From LMUY01 sp965199165 (GTDB lineage Bacteria; Pseudomonadota; Alphaproteobacteria; Acetobacterales; Acetobacteraceae), in the NCBI GenBank assembly GCA_965199165.1, contig OZ240681.1:1302001-1366000 (forward strand): DNA of 64,000 nucleotides, written 5' to 3'. The notes beneath the pieces are model-generated. The model saw nothing but the letters and a program-made list of their open reading frames with translations, was not told the DNA's origin and searched no databases. The translations under genes and the position numbers were made by a program. Positions 52,160-61,307 of the stretch are shown here, piece by piece (positions within the stretch are counted from its first letter, which is position 1; every line of letters begins with the position of its first letter).

Positions 52160-53710
52160 TCAGACGCTTTCAGTGCCAGCGAGCTGACCGTAGATATCCT
52201 CGATGCGTTGAGCTTCCTCATCCGTGAGCGCGGCGAACTCCTTCGCGCGGGCACGCTTTGACAGCCGGCCGCCATTGTCTGAAAGGAAGTGGAACAGCAA
52301 ATCGACCAGGCGGTCAGGCATTTCGAGGAAAGCCTCGATGTCCCGGCGGAACGCGTCATAGCGTTGCAGGAAGCGCGTTTCAGCGGGCAGGTCCTCGTCG
52401 ATGGTCTTCTCGACGCAGCCATAGAGGAATTCCGCGTGAGGCGTTGCGTCGAAGAAGCGGTAATAATCACCCGTATCGTTCAGCACCCGCACGTTGAAGT
52501 CCGCCGTCGGCTGCCAGTCGATCAGCGGCAGCAAGCGGCGTGAGTAGCTTTCCAGCACCTGCCGGTATGCATCGATGCGCTCAAGGATGGCCGCAGAGAC
52601 CGGAAATACCATGCCGGGCGGGTTGAAGCCGCGTTCGGCCAGAATATGGTGGATAAGATAACGGTGCAGCCGGCCGTTGCCGTCCTCAAAGGGGTGAGCA
52701 TAGACGAAGCCGAAGGCAAGGGTGGCCGCGGCAATGACCGGATCGAGCGCTTGGGCTGGGCCGCGATCGAAAGCGATCATCCCGTCTATCAGGATAGGCA
52801 AATCTTCGGGCCGTGCGCTCACATGGTCAGGCAACGGCACTTGGCTGTGGCGATCATGCTCGCCGACAAATCCGCCCTCTTGCCGGAAGCCGAGCCGGGT
52901 GAAGCGCGCATCGCCCAAGACGATGCGCTGAAGGCGCAGCAGTTCGTCACGGTCAAGCGGTTGCCGGCCGGCTTCGCCGATGGCACGGCCCCACCTCTGG
53001 ATGCGATCTTGCGGCGGCCGCTCGCCTTCGATGGCGAAGCTGGAGCGGGAATCTTTCAGCAGCAGAAAGGCGGCGGTGCGGGCCAGCAGATCGCGCGGCA
53101 CCTGCGCGACGACGCTACGGGCGCGTGCCGCCAGGTCCAGGCCGACAAACAGGTCAAGCGCCTTGCTGCGGAAGACCATGGGACAGAAGGCCGGGCTGCC
53201 CGGCAGATTGTTTTTGACCCGGTAGCGCGGGGCGCTCTCGCCGGGAACCGCATATTGAAGGCCCGGATCGACGACTAAGACGTAGCGTCCAGCCTTGGCG
53301 TCCGGCAGATCAAGCCGGTCCCCGGTCAGCCATTCGTAGAGAAACCAGATGCACCGGGCGTAGCCGCCTGTCGGCTCGTCGCGGACCAGCTGTTCTATCG
53401 GGCCCGGGCCCGCTGCCAGAAACAGCCGCTTCAGCACAGTTAGATCGAGGCCCTCATATTTAAGGGCGAATGTCAGATGCCCCTTTAGAGTAGGATCGGG
53501 CGCATGGCGCGGCGTCATGAGTCGCCAGCCCGCCTGCTCGGTGATGCGGTGGTGCACGCCGGTGGCTGAGAGCGTGCGCGGAAGCGGCACCTCAAGGCAA
53601 TACGCGTCGATGAGCGCGCTATATCCCGCAGGGATTGCGGGTTCTGGCAGCCGCCGATCCTGAAAAACGGTTACGGGGCCTGAAAACGGATGACTGTCGA
53701 TTGGGTCCAT
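52160..53710 (-). CDS. Fic domain protein (AMPylase-type)
   Basis: 516 residues. The Fic core motif HPFEDGNGRLHR lies near residue 340, with the preceding helix AAATLAFGFVYA. An inhibitory-helix motif SSFAIEGE (S-x-x-x-E-G) occurs earlier, near residue 227, as in class II Fic proteins where the Glu blocks the ATP gamma-phosphate site. The protein should thus be self-inhibited and not need a separate antitoxin. The C-terminal ~100 residues look like a winged-helix or helical target domain. It lies alone within the mobile island. Confidence 0.9.
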   Translation of the reverse strand: MDPIDSHPFSGPVTVFQDRRLPEPAIPAGYSALIDAYCLEVPLPRTLSATGVHHRITEQAGWRLMTPRHAPDPTLKGHLTFALKYEGLDLTVLKRLFLAAGPGPIEQLVRDEPTGGYARCIWFLYEWLTGDRLDLPDAKAGRYVLVVDPGLQYAVPGESAPRYRVKNNLPGSPAFCPMVFRSKALDLFVGLDLAARARSVVAQVPRDLLARTAAFLLLKDSRSSFAIEGERPPQDRIQRWGRAIGEAGRQPLDRDELLRLQRIVLGDARFTRLGFRQEGGFVGEHDRHSQVPLPDHVSARPEDLPILIDGMIAFDRGPAQALDPVIAAATLAFGFVYAHPFEDGNGRLHRYLIHHILAERGFNPPGMVFPVSAAILERIDAYRQVLESYSRRLLPLIDWQPTADFNVRVLNDTGDYYRFFDATPHAEFLYGCVEKTIDEDLPAETRFLQRYDAFRRDIEAFLEMPDRLVDLLFHFLSDNGGRLSKRARAKEFAALTDEEAQRIEDIYGQLAGTESV

Positions 53711-53807
53711 GAAATCTGATGCGTGACCGTGAAGGTCGTCCTCCTCGTTTGTTTCCCACGAAAAATGACCTTAGCACATGAAAATTGATGCTAAAAGGAA
53801 GTTCTGC

Positions 53808-54455
53808 TTACGGTTTGTTTTGGCTGCTGCAGTGAACGTTCCACCCGTGGTGACTGACCTCCGCTGGCCCAAGACCAAGATAATGGCCAAGTTCTTCACG
53901 TAGCTCCCGAAGATCTTCTGCCTGACTCGTGCGCAGCGCTTTGATGGCGACCTGCAGCGCGGCGCGCGGGCTTTGCTGATGATCGATCAGGCCTTGCCGT
54001 TCGGCAGCATGCCGCATTTGAGTGGCCCGCGCGTCGGCTTCGTCCTGGACCCGCAATGCCCGGGATCGGCCGGTGATCCCAAGCCATAAAGCTCGTAGGC
54101 CTCTGGGCTGGCGAGCGGCGCACGTCAGCGTCTCCGGCCGCCATTCCTCCGCCTGTCGCGCATCAAGGGTGTCCCGCGCCTCCCGATGTCGGCGGGTCAT
54201 CTCGTCTTTGTCCTGGTCCAGCCTGGCCGCCCGTACCCGGAACCGGTTACGCGACTCGTCGACATGGCGGCGAATGGCGGGTGTCATGCGGACGGCGATC
54301 AGCCTCTGCATATCCGCGACGCTGGGGAGGTCGCCGGCATCGCCTAGCCGAGCGCGAACGTCCTTGGTCTTGAAGTCCAGCACGCGCGACAAGGCCTGAA
54401 CCGTGCCGCTATAATCAAGGATGACGATCCCGCGCCGGTCTCCGATCCGCCGGAA
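53808..54455 (-). pseudogene. Relaxase/mobilisation protein, C-terminal remnant
   Basis: From about 54455 leftwards the frame reads GDRRGIVILDYSGTVQALSR, then VLDFKTKDVRARLGD and LPSVADMQRLIAVRMTP, followed by a charged helical tail. This is the region after the nuclease domain in alphaproteobacterial MobA/VirD2-like relaxases. The catalytic Tyr and HUH motifs are absent. The homology ends about 15 bp from the stop of the adjacent alpha/beta hydrolase, so this is a mobile-island boundary. Confidence 0.6.
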
Positions 54456-54469
54456 GGCTCCTGCAAGGG

Positions 54470-56572
54470 CTACGGCCCCGTGCGCACGCCCTTCGCCTCT
54501 GCCTCCGCCACCAGGCGATGCACGTCGTCCGTCAGCATCAGGCGTTGCGCCTGGAGGTGCTCGGCCGCCCGCTTGACGGCGTCGACATAGGCGGCCGGGG
54601 TGGGATAGCGCTCCTCCAGGGAAGGGCGCGGGTCGCCGACGGCGTCGCGCGCCGCCTTGGTTGGCGCGAAAGGAACGAAGCTGCCGCTGAAGTTGCAGAA
54701 ATTGCCCTCGAACAGGTCCGGGCGGAAGCTGTTCCACCCGGTGTAGGTGCCGATCGGCACCTGGACGTACACGTCGCGCACGCCCGCGACGTCGATGCCG
54801 TCCGCATCCACCTGGGGCACCAGCACGCCGTAGCTCGCCGCACCAGCCACGGGCGGCTCCACCGAGAGCACGCCGGAACTGTCACCGGGATGGTAGCCCG
54901 GTCCGAAATCCAGCACGTGAAGCGCGCTGGTCGCCCCGGTGTAGCGCATCGCCGGGCGGTCCGTGCCGCCGTAGCTGTTGGCGGGGATGGTGGGGAAATG
55001 CACCTGGTCCGGCGCCACGAGCGTGGCGTCGGCGATGCGCGGCGTCACGGAGGCTGGCGGCGCCCTGTCGTCGCGCACCCATTCCGTGAGGTCGCTCAGC
55101 AGCGCGCGCATCGTCCAGGTGTGCGGGTTGGGGTTGGATTGCTGGGCGCAGGCCGGGAAGGGCGGCTTGGCGGGCAGCGGAAGGGCGGGTGGCGCGTGCT
55201 GCGTGCTGGCCATGATGAAGGTGCGGACGTTGGGCGGCTCCGGCGCGTCGTGCAGCCCGAGCGGGTCGGTGAGGCCCAGCGACTGCCGTCCCTCCCAAAT
55301 CTCCAGCGCGGTGGCGGCGTGGAACAGGCGGGGGCAGGTCCCGGTCGCCTCACACCGGTCGAGCAGGCCCTGCCTGCGGCCGGTCAGCGGATCGGTCTGG
55401 CGCGCGTAGGTGAACGGAAAGTCGTAGGCCGGGTAGAGGTGGTCGACCTGCTGGCCCCACGCGCGGCCCGGCTGGCCGAACCGCACGTTCAGCGGCATCA
55501 GCCCGCCGCCGATATGCGGCAGCGCGCCGTCGAACACCCGCTTGCCGTCCTCCCCCTGGTTGAACCCCAGCGCGATCATGCTGCGGATGAACCGCCCGCT
55601 TTGCGAGGTGCCCATCACGATGGTCTTCCCGCCCGGCAACGGCCTGGCCGGGTTGTCCTGGCCGGGCTGTGCCAGGTAGGTGCCGAGGTCCCGCGCCACG
55701 GCGAAGCCCAGCCCCAGCACCAGCGGGTCCTTCGCCCGATACAGCAGCTCGTACAGCTTGCCCGGCTGGAACCCGGCGGGGTAGCAGATCTGCGTGTCGT
55801 TCGCCGCCGCGCAGCTGCCGAACCGCCACTCCGTGCTGGGGATGGTGGTGCGCGGCGCGTCCTCGGTGGCGCGCACCGTCAGGCTCGGCAGGAAGCCGTC
55901 CGCCAACTCGGCCCTGTTGTCGGTGCTGACGGTGGGCGCGCTGGCATGCGTCATGCCGGTGAACCAGCCGCTGGACAGGTTGAGCGTGGTGGCCGGCGCG
56001 CCCTGCACCACCAGCTCGGCGCGGACGATGCCGGTGACCGGGCTGCCGTCGCTGTCGTGCGCGACGGGGACGCTGAGCGTCATGCGGCCGTCGCCGGGCA
56101 ACACGTCCGCCTGCCAGCCGAACCAGATGGTGGTGTAGCCCTCCCGCTGCATCCACCCGTCGCCCGGCGACTCCAGCCGGTTGGTGACGGCGGCGGCGGC
56201 CGGTACGTCGGCGTTGAACAGGCTCAGCGCACCCTTGTTGCCGCGGTTGAGGATGTTGAACAGCAGGATGCGGTTGCCGTGCTCCGGGTCGGCAGGGCGC
56301 AGGATGTCGATGTCGGTGCTGTATTCCACCATGCCGTGTGCATTGCGCGGCGCCAGCAGGATGTCCTGGATGACCGCGTTGCCCGGCGCACTCGGGTCGA
56401 CCTCGCCGAAGGCACGGCCGGTCACGCGCTGGTAAGCGCCCACCGCGCCGAAGCTGGCGCCGCCAAAGGCCGGCTCGGTATGGGCGACCTCGATGCGGAC
56501 GATGCGCGCCTGGGACGGCAGCGGCGCGGCCAACGCCAGCAGGGCGGCCCAGCGGATGCGGCGATGGTTCAC
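54470..56572 (-). CDS. Secreted alpha/beta hydrolase domain protein
   Basis: About 700 residues from GTG 56572 (GGGGGA upstream), with a signal peptide (RRIRWAALLALAAPLPSQA). The nucleophile elbow is GTSQSGRF, and the region around it (MIALGFNQGEDGKRVFDG, PHIGGGLMPLN) is characteristic of the large alpha/beta-hydrolase-10 family, whose substrates are mostly unknown. It is the last gene of the catabolic set on this strand, 125 bp after the enolase-superfamily gene. Its 3' end abuts the relaxase remnant but appears complete. Confidence 0.8.
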   Translation of the reverse strand: MNHRRIRWAALLALAAPLPSQARIVRIEVAHTEPAFGGASFGAVGAYQRVTGRAFGEVDPSAPGNAVIQDILLAPRNAHGMVEYSTDIDILRPADPEHGNRILLFNILNRGNKGALSLFNADVPAAAAVTNRLESPGDGWMQREGYTTIWFGWQADVLPGDGRMTLSVPVAHDSDGSPVTGIVRAELVVQGAPATTLNLSSGWFTGMTHASAPTVSTDNRAELADGFLPSLTVRATEDAPRTTIPSTEWRFGSCAAANDTQICYPAGFQPGKLYELLYRAKDPLVLGLGFAVARDLGTYLAQPGQDNPARPLPGGKTIVMGTSQSGRFIRSMIALGFNQGEDGKRVFDGALPHIGGGLMPLNVRFGQPGRAWGQQVDHLYPAYDFPFTYARQTDPLTGRRQGLLDRCEATGTCPRLFHAATALEIWEGRQSLGLTDPLGLHDAPEPPNVRTFIMASTQHAPPALPLPAKPPFPACAQQSNPNPHTWTMRALLSDLTEWVRDDRAPPASVTPRIADATLVAPDQVHFPTIPANSYGGTDRPAMRYTGATSALHVLDFGPGYHPGDSSGVLSVEPPVAGAASYGVLVPQVDADGIDVAGVRDVYVQVPIGTYTGWNSFRPDLFEGNFCNFSGSFVPFAPTKAARDAVGDPRPSLEERYPTPAAYVDAVKRAAEHLQAQRLMLTDDVHRLVAEAEAKGVRTGP

Positions 56573-56697
56573 GGCAGAGTCCCCCCGGCGACGCCGCCGA
56601 TCCGATGTTTTTCGTATCGTGCCTGCGCCACCCTCCCGGGGCAAGCCAAGCCGGACGCGGCGGTTCGCGGAGTGGCAGCGGCAGGCAATCGACAGAG

Positions 56698-57849
56698 CTA
56701 CCCGCTCGGATCCCAGTCCGGCTCAGTGTATGTCAGGGCCGGGCGGTCGAGGCGCCGCAACGTGTCCAGGTCCGGGCGCAGGCCCCAGCCGGGCGCGTCC
56801 GGAACCATGACCCGGCCGCCGTCGCAGCGCGGCGCATCCGGGAACAGGCCGGTCCACAGCGCCAGCTGGCCGACCGGCCACTCCAGCAACGCGCCCGGCG
56901 TCCCGAGCGCGGCCAGCAGGTGCAGGTGCACCATCACGTTCAACCCGGTGGTGAAGGAGTGGCTGGCGACGCCGAGACCGCGGTCCAGCGCCGCCCGGCC
57001 CGCCTCGTAGCCCGCCAGCAGCCCGCAACGGGTGGCGTCCGGCTGCAGCACGTCGACGCAGCCGCCGTCGAGCAAGGCCATCAGGCCGCGCAGCCCGCAC
57101 TCGCCTTCGCCGGCGGCGATCGGCACCGGGCCGCCGGCTCGCAGCGCCGCCTGGCCGCGCAGGTCGTCGCGGTCCAGCGGCTCCTCCACCCAGCCGAGCT
57201 GGAAGCGGGCGAAGGCTTGCAGCCGCCGGGTCGCGGTCGGCAGGTCCCAAGCCTGCGCCGCATCCACCAGAAGCGTCCGGTCGCCCACCGCGTCCCGTGC
57301 CGCCGCCAGGAACGCGCAGTCGCCGTCCTCCGCGGTGCCGAAGGGCGGCCAGCCGATCTTGAACGCGTCGAACCCGGCCTCCACCTCCGCGCGCAGACGC
57401 GCATGGGTGCGGTCCGGCGTCGGCCCCACCTTGCCGCTGGCATAGGCGCGCACTGAGCCAAGCGGGTGCGGCGCCAGCAGGCGGCACACGGGGGCGTCGG
57501 CGCGTTGGCCCGCCAAGTCCCACAGCGCCAGCTCGGCGGCGGCGACGGCCTGCGCCACCGCGCCGTCGCGGCCGATCCACTGCGTGCCGCGATCCATCCG
57601 CCGCCGCAGGCCGGGCACGTCGGACGCATCGGCGCCGGCCAGGATGCAGCGCAATCCCTGCGCACTGACGTGGGTGAACGGCGCGTCGACCGCGGCGTTC
57701 AGGATGAACGGGCTGCCATGCGCCTCGCCCCAGCCCTCGCGGCCGTCTTCCGTCCGGACGCGCAGCAGGAAGCAGTGCTCCGGCCGGGGGCTCAGCGCAT
57801 CCGGTCCGCGCTCCAGGAAGAAGCCGTCGACCGCCTCGACGCGGCTCAC
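56698..57849 (-). CDS. Mandelate racemase/muconate lactonizing enzyme family protein (enolase superfamily)
   Basis: 383 residues with a capping domain (1-120) and a TIM barrel. The metal ligands appear in LLVDAAQAWD, GWVEEPLDRDD and IAAGEGE. The acid/base positions are FKIGWPPFG (second-strand Lys) and a late SHSF His. That combination resembles dehydratases/racemases of sugar acids or amino-acid derivatives, but specificity cannot be read. Its ATG overlaps the stop of the binding-protein gene. Confidence 0.88.
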   Translation of the reverse strand: MSRVEAVDGFFLERGPDALSPRPEHCFLLRVRTEDGREGWGEAHGSPFILNAAVDAPFTHVSAQGLRCILAGADASDVPGLRRRMDRGTQWIGRDGAVAQAVAAAELALWDLAGQRADAPVCRLLAPHPLGSVRAYASGKVGPTPDRTHARLRAEVEAGFDAFKIGWPPFGTAEDGDCAFLAAARDAVGDRTLLVDAAQAWDLPTATRRLQAFARFQLGWVEEPLDRDDLRGQAALRAGGPVPIAAGEGECGLRGLMALLDGGCVDVLQPDATRCGLLAGYEAGRAALDRGLGVASHSFTTGLNVMVHLHLLAALGTPGALLEWPVGQLALWTGLFPDAPRCDGGRVMVPDAPGWGLRPDLDTLRRLDRPALTYTEPDWDPSG

Positions 57850-58607
57850 CCGGTGCCGAACCAGTGGCCGAGGGTGGTGGCGTAGAAGCCGTCGGCCCGA
57901 AGGGCCGCGATCACGCCGTCGACCGCCGCCACAAGGTCGGGGCTGTTCTTGGGGAAAACGGCCGCCAAATCGCCCCCCGCGTAGCTGCCGACCAGGCGCA
58001 GCGGCGCGTGGGTCTCGCGGATGAACGCCGCCGCCCCGCCCCGGCCGACCACGGCGGCATCGGCCTGCCCCGCCTGCACCGCCAGCATCACCTCCGGCAG
58101 GCCGGGCAGCCGCATCAGCGTTCCCGCCCGGGCGTTGTCGCGCGCGAACTGGTCCTGCACCGAGCCCGCGGCCGTCGCGACCCGCAGGCCCTGCAGGCCG
58201 TCGATCCCCTGCACGGCGGTGTTGGTGGTGCGGACCGCCACCGCGACGTCATCCGTGCCGTAGGGCGCCGAGAAGTCGAACACCGCCGCACGCTCGGGCG
58301 TGATGCGGACCGCGGACAGGGCGCAGTCGAACTGGTGGGCGATCAGCCCGGGCAGGATCCCTTTCCAGTCCAGCCGGATGAACTCGGCCCGCACGCCCAG
58401 CCCGGCGGCGATCGCGCGGCCCCAGTCGATGTCGTAGCCCTGCAGTTCCGACCCGGCACCGGCGTAGGTGTAGGGCTTGTTGGCGCCGGTCGTCGCGATG
58501 CGCAGCACGCCGGCCGCCTGGACCTGCTGCAACGCGGTCGCAGCGCGGGCGGGACCAGCCAGCAAAGCCAGCCCGGCAGCCCCCAGCAGGTTGCGTCGCC
58601 CCGGCAT
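57846..58607 (-). CDS. Periplasmic amino-acid-type ABC substrate-binding protein
   Basis: 253 residues with leader RRNLLGAAGLALLAGPARA and a PBPb fold: LRIATTGANKPYTY, LQGYDIDWGRAIAAGLG, DCALSAVRITPERA and FSAPYGTDDVAVAV. These are typical of SBP family 3 (polar amino acids, opines). No permease or ATPase is nearby, so it is an orphan that must dock with a distant transporter or act as a sensor. It overlaps the amidohydrolase stop by TGATG. Confidence 0.9.
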   Translation of the reverse strand: MPGRRNLLGAAGLALLAGPARAATALQQVQAAGVLRIATTGANKPYTYAGAGSELQGYDIDWGRAIAAGLGVRAEFIRLDWKGILPGLIAHQFDCALSAVRITPERAAVFDFSAPYGTDDVAVAVRTTNTAVQGIDGLQGLRVATAAGSVQDQFARDNARAGTLMRLPGLPEVMLAVQAGQADAAVVGRGGAAAFIRETHAPLRLVGSYAGGDLAAVFPKNSPDLVAAVDGVIAALRADGFYATTLGHWFGTG

Positions 58608-60154
58608 CACCGCCGTCCGTTCATCATGTAGAACGGCTCGGTCACGTCCAGGTGGGTGAGGATTTCGGCCTGCCAGGCGTGCACGTAGGGGCGCAGCGCC
58701 CGCATGCGCTCCGCCTTCACCGCGTCCGGCGGCGCGGCGGCCTGCCGGCCGACATAGGCCAGCACCTCGCGGTTGAGCGCGTCCTCGTCGATCGTGGTGA
58801 TCCGGCGGTCGCGCACCACGACGCGCCCGGCCACCACGACGTCGCGCACCTGCGCGCCCTTGGCCCGGGAGAGCACCAGGTCCGGCACCGGCAGCGCGGC
58901 CGTGGTCCACGGGTCCCGCAGCATCTCCGCCGTGTCCAGCACCACCATGTCGGCGAGCTGCCCCGCCGCCAGCCGGCCCAGCCGGCCGCCATAGCCGATC
59001 GCCTCCGCCGCGTTGACCGTGCCGGTGGCGAGCCACGCGGTCGCGGGCAGCCGCGTCTCCTCCCCCAGGTCGAAGCCTGGGACGCGATGCAGCACGGAGG
59101 CGAGCCGCAACTCCTGGAACGGGTCGTCGTCGTCGTTCAGGCTCTTGTCGTCGATCCCCATCGCCACGCGCACGCCGGCGCGCATCATGTGCCACACCGG
59201 GGCGATGCCGTTGCGGACATGCAGGTTGCAGCTGGCATGGTGGGTGATCCCGGCGCCGGCCTCGGCCATCAGGCCGATATCGTGCTCGCTCAGCCAGACG
59301 GCGTGGCCCAAGGTGAGGTTGGGCGCGAGCAGCCCCTGGTCCTGCAGGAAGCCCACCAGCGACTTGCCGAACGCCTTGAGCCCCCACGCGCGCTGGTGCG
59401 GCGTCTGCAGCGTGTGGATGTGCACCGGCAGGCCGCCCAGCTGCCGCGCCCGGTCGCGCACCCGGTGCAGGAACCGCTCCGTGGTGCCATGCGCCCAGGA
59501 GGGCGCCAGCAGCACCCGCGTGGTGCCGTCCGGCCCGGTCTCGTACTCCTCGCGCAGCGCCTCGAACTGGTCGAAATAGCCGTGCTCGATCGCCTCGGCG
59601 TCGTAGGTGAGCGTCGGGCGCATCCACTCCGCCAGGTCCGGCGGCAGGCTGCGCAGGAAGCCGGGCTCGTCCGGCACGAAGCGGTTGCGGTTGCGCACGG
59701 CCGGCGAGTAGGCCAGGCGGATGCCGCTCGTCCGGTAGGCGCCGATCGCCTTGCGCGCCTCCGCGGTGGCACCCGGCCCCTCGTCGTTCCACCCGGTGTG
59801 GTGGATGGCGGTGCAGCCCATGCGCAGGTGCCGCACGGCGCTGAGCGCGGCGCACAGCTCGTTGGGCAGGTAGACCATGGACGACCAGTCCAGGAACGCG
59901 TTCTCCAGATAGTCGTACGGCACGCCCTTCTGGATCGGCGACAGGCCGCGGCCATGGCTGTGCGCGTCGATCAGCCCGGGCATGACCAGCCGGCCGGCGC
60001 CGCCGATCACCTCCGCCTCCGGATGCGCGGCGGCCAGCGCGGCACGCGGACCAACCTCGGCCACGCGGCCGTCCACCACCAGCACGGCCCCGTCCGGGAG
60101 CACCGTGCCGGCGCCCGGGTCGGTCAGCACATGATCTCCGGCCACGATCAGCAT
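58607..60154 (-). CDS. Amidohydrolase family protein (chlorohydrolase/deaminase type)
   Basis: 515 residues of the metal-dependent hydrolase superfamily. LVMPGLIDAHSHGRGL gives the first two metal ligands, PVHIHTLQTP and ITHHASCNLHVRNG give later His, and AMGIDDKSLNDDDD gives the Asp. It matches TrzN/SsnA/guanine-deaminase-like enzymes. It probably deaminates or hydrolyses an N-heterocyclic or guanidino-type compound. ATG 60154 begins the composite beta domain. The preceding regulator gene ends 51 bp upstream. Confidence 0.88.
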   Translation of the reverse strand: MLIVAGDHVLTDPGAGTVLPDGAVLVVDGRVAEVGPRAALAAAHPEAEVIGGAGRLVMPGLIDAHSHGRGLSPIQKGVPYDYLENAFLDWSSMVYLPNELCAALSAVRHLRMGCTAIHHTGWNDEGPGATAEARKAIGAYRTSGIRLAYSPAVRNRNRFVPDEPGFLRSLPPDLAEWMRPTLTYDAEAIEHGYFDQFEALREEYETGPDGTTRVLLAPSWAHGTTERFLHRVRDRARQLGGLPVHIHTLQTPHQRAWGLKAFGKSLVGFLQDQGLLAPNLTLGHAVWLSEHDIGLMAEAGAGITHHASCNLHVRNGIAPVWHMMRAGVRVAMGIDDKSLNDDDDPFQELRLASVLHRVPGFDLGEETRLPATAWLATGTVNAAEAIGYGGRLGRLAAGQLADMVVLDTAEMLRDPWTTAALPVPDLVLSRAKGAQVRDVVVAGRVVVRDRRITTIDEDALNREVLAYVGRQAAAPPDAVKAERMRALRPYVHAWQAEILTHLDVTEPFYMMNGRR

Positions 60155-60205
60155 CGCGTCACTCTCAACTGCGAGGCACCGAGGGTGCAAGCCCCCATGG
60201 CCGCG

Positions 60206-61189
60206 TCAAGCGCTGGCCCGGGCGACGATCTCGAACCCGACATCGACCACGCTCGGCTTGGTCGCGGCGCCGGTCACGCGGTCCAGCAGCATCTCGGCGG
60301 CGAGCCGGCCGATCTTGGACCGCGGCACGTCGATCGTGGTCAAGGACGGGTTCGCCGCGTCGGTCACCTCGTCATGGCCGAACCCGGCGACGGCGATCCG
60401 GTCCGGGACCTTCCAGCCGCGCCTGCTGCACTCGTGCAAGCCCCCAAGTGCCAAGATGCCGGTGCTGAAGAAGATCGCGTCCACGTCCCGCTTCTCGTCG
60501 ATGATCCGGCGCATCACGTCCGCCCCGCCGGGGAAACCGAAGCTGGCTTCCATGATCAGCGCGGGGTCGACCGGCACGCCAGCCGCGGCGAGCGCGGCGC
60601 AGTAGCCGGCGACGCGCTCGCTGGACCGGGCGTTGGTCTTGGTCAGCACGGTGGCGATGGCGATGCGCCGGTAGCCCTTGTCGAGGAGGTAGGCCGTCAT
60701 CGCCTGCGCGGCGGCGCGGTTGGAGTAGCTCACGCACATATCGACCGGCTGGCGCGCCAGGTCGCCGGTTTCCACGATCGGGATGCCGGCGTTGCGCAAT
60801 GCGAGGCGGGCGCCCTTGGCATGCTGCGTGTTGTGCAGCACCAGGCCGCACGGCCGCTGCGCCAGCATCGCCTCGATCGTGACGGCCTCGTCGGCAGCGG
60901 TCTCCCCGCTGGTGCCGATCATCAGCTGCAACCCACGCCTCTTCACCGTCTCCATCAGTGCCTCGATGGTCGGGTTGATGAAGGAGTGGGTGACGCTGGG
61001 GATGATCATCGCGACGATCGTGGAGCGGTTGGAGGCGAGGCGGCTGGCCACGTTGTTGGGGACGTATCCGGTCGCCTGGACCGCGGCCTGGACCGCCTGT
61101 CGCGTCGCCTCGGACACCCGTTCCGGCGAGCGCAATGCCCGCGACACGGTCATCTGCGACACGTTGGCCCGCAATGCGACATCCGACAT
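60206..61189 (-). CDS. LacI-family transcriptional regulator
   Basis: 327 residues. The N-terminal helix-turn-helix is SDVALRANVSQMTVSRALRS with the hinge GYVPNNVASRL. A PBP1-like effector domain follows, containing SVTHSFINPTIEALMETVKR and VAVAGFGHDEV. It closely resembles GntR-type (gluconate) LacI regulators. It lies between the transporter and the amidohydrolase of the same operon, so local autoregulated control is likely. A 26-bp palindrome in the MFS gene may be an operator. Confidence 0.92.
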   Translation of the reverse strand: MSDVALRANVSQMTVSRALRSPERVSEATRQAVQAAVQATGYVPNNVASRLASNRSTIVAMIIPSVTHSFINPTIEALMETVKRRGLQLMIGTSGETAADEAVTIEAMLAQRPCGLVLHNTQHAKGARLALRNAGIPIVETGDLARQPVDMCVSYSNRAAAQAMTAYLLDKGYRRIAIATVLTKTNARSSERVAGYCAALAAAGVPVDPALIMEASFGFPGGADVMRRIIDEKRDVDAIFFSTGILALGGLHECSRRGWKVPDRIAVAGFGHDEVTDAANPSLTTIDVPRSKIGRLAAEMLLDRVTGAATKPSVVDVGFEIVARASA

Positions 61190-61307
61190 CCGGACCGGGC
61201 CAGTTGCTTGCCGCCTGATCAGTCCACCTCTTCAACGGGACGCACGAGCCAGCGCCATACGGTCCAGATCCTGGGGCGGCGTCCTATCATGACGCGGCGA
61301 ACAGCGT

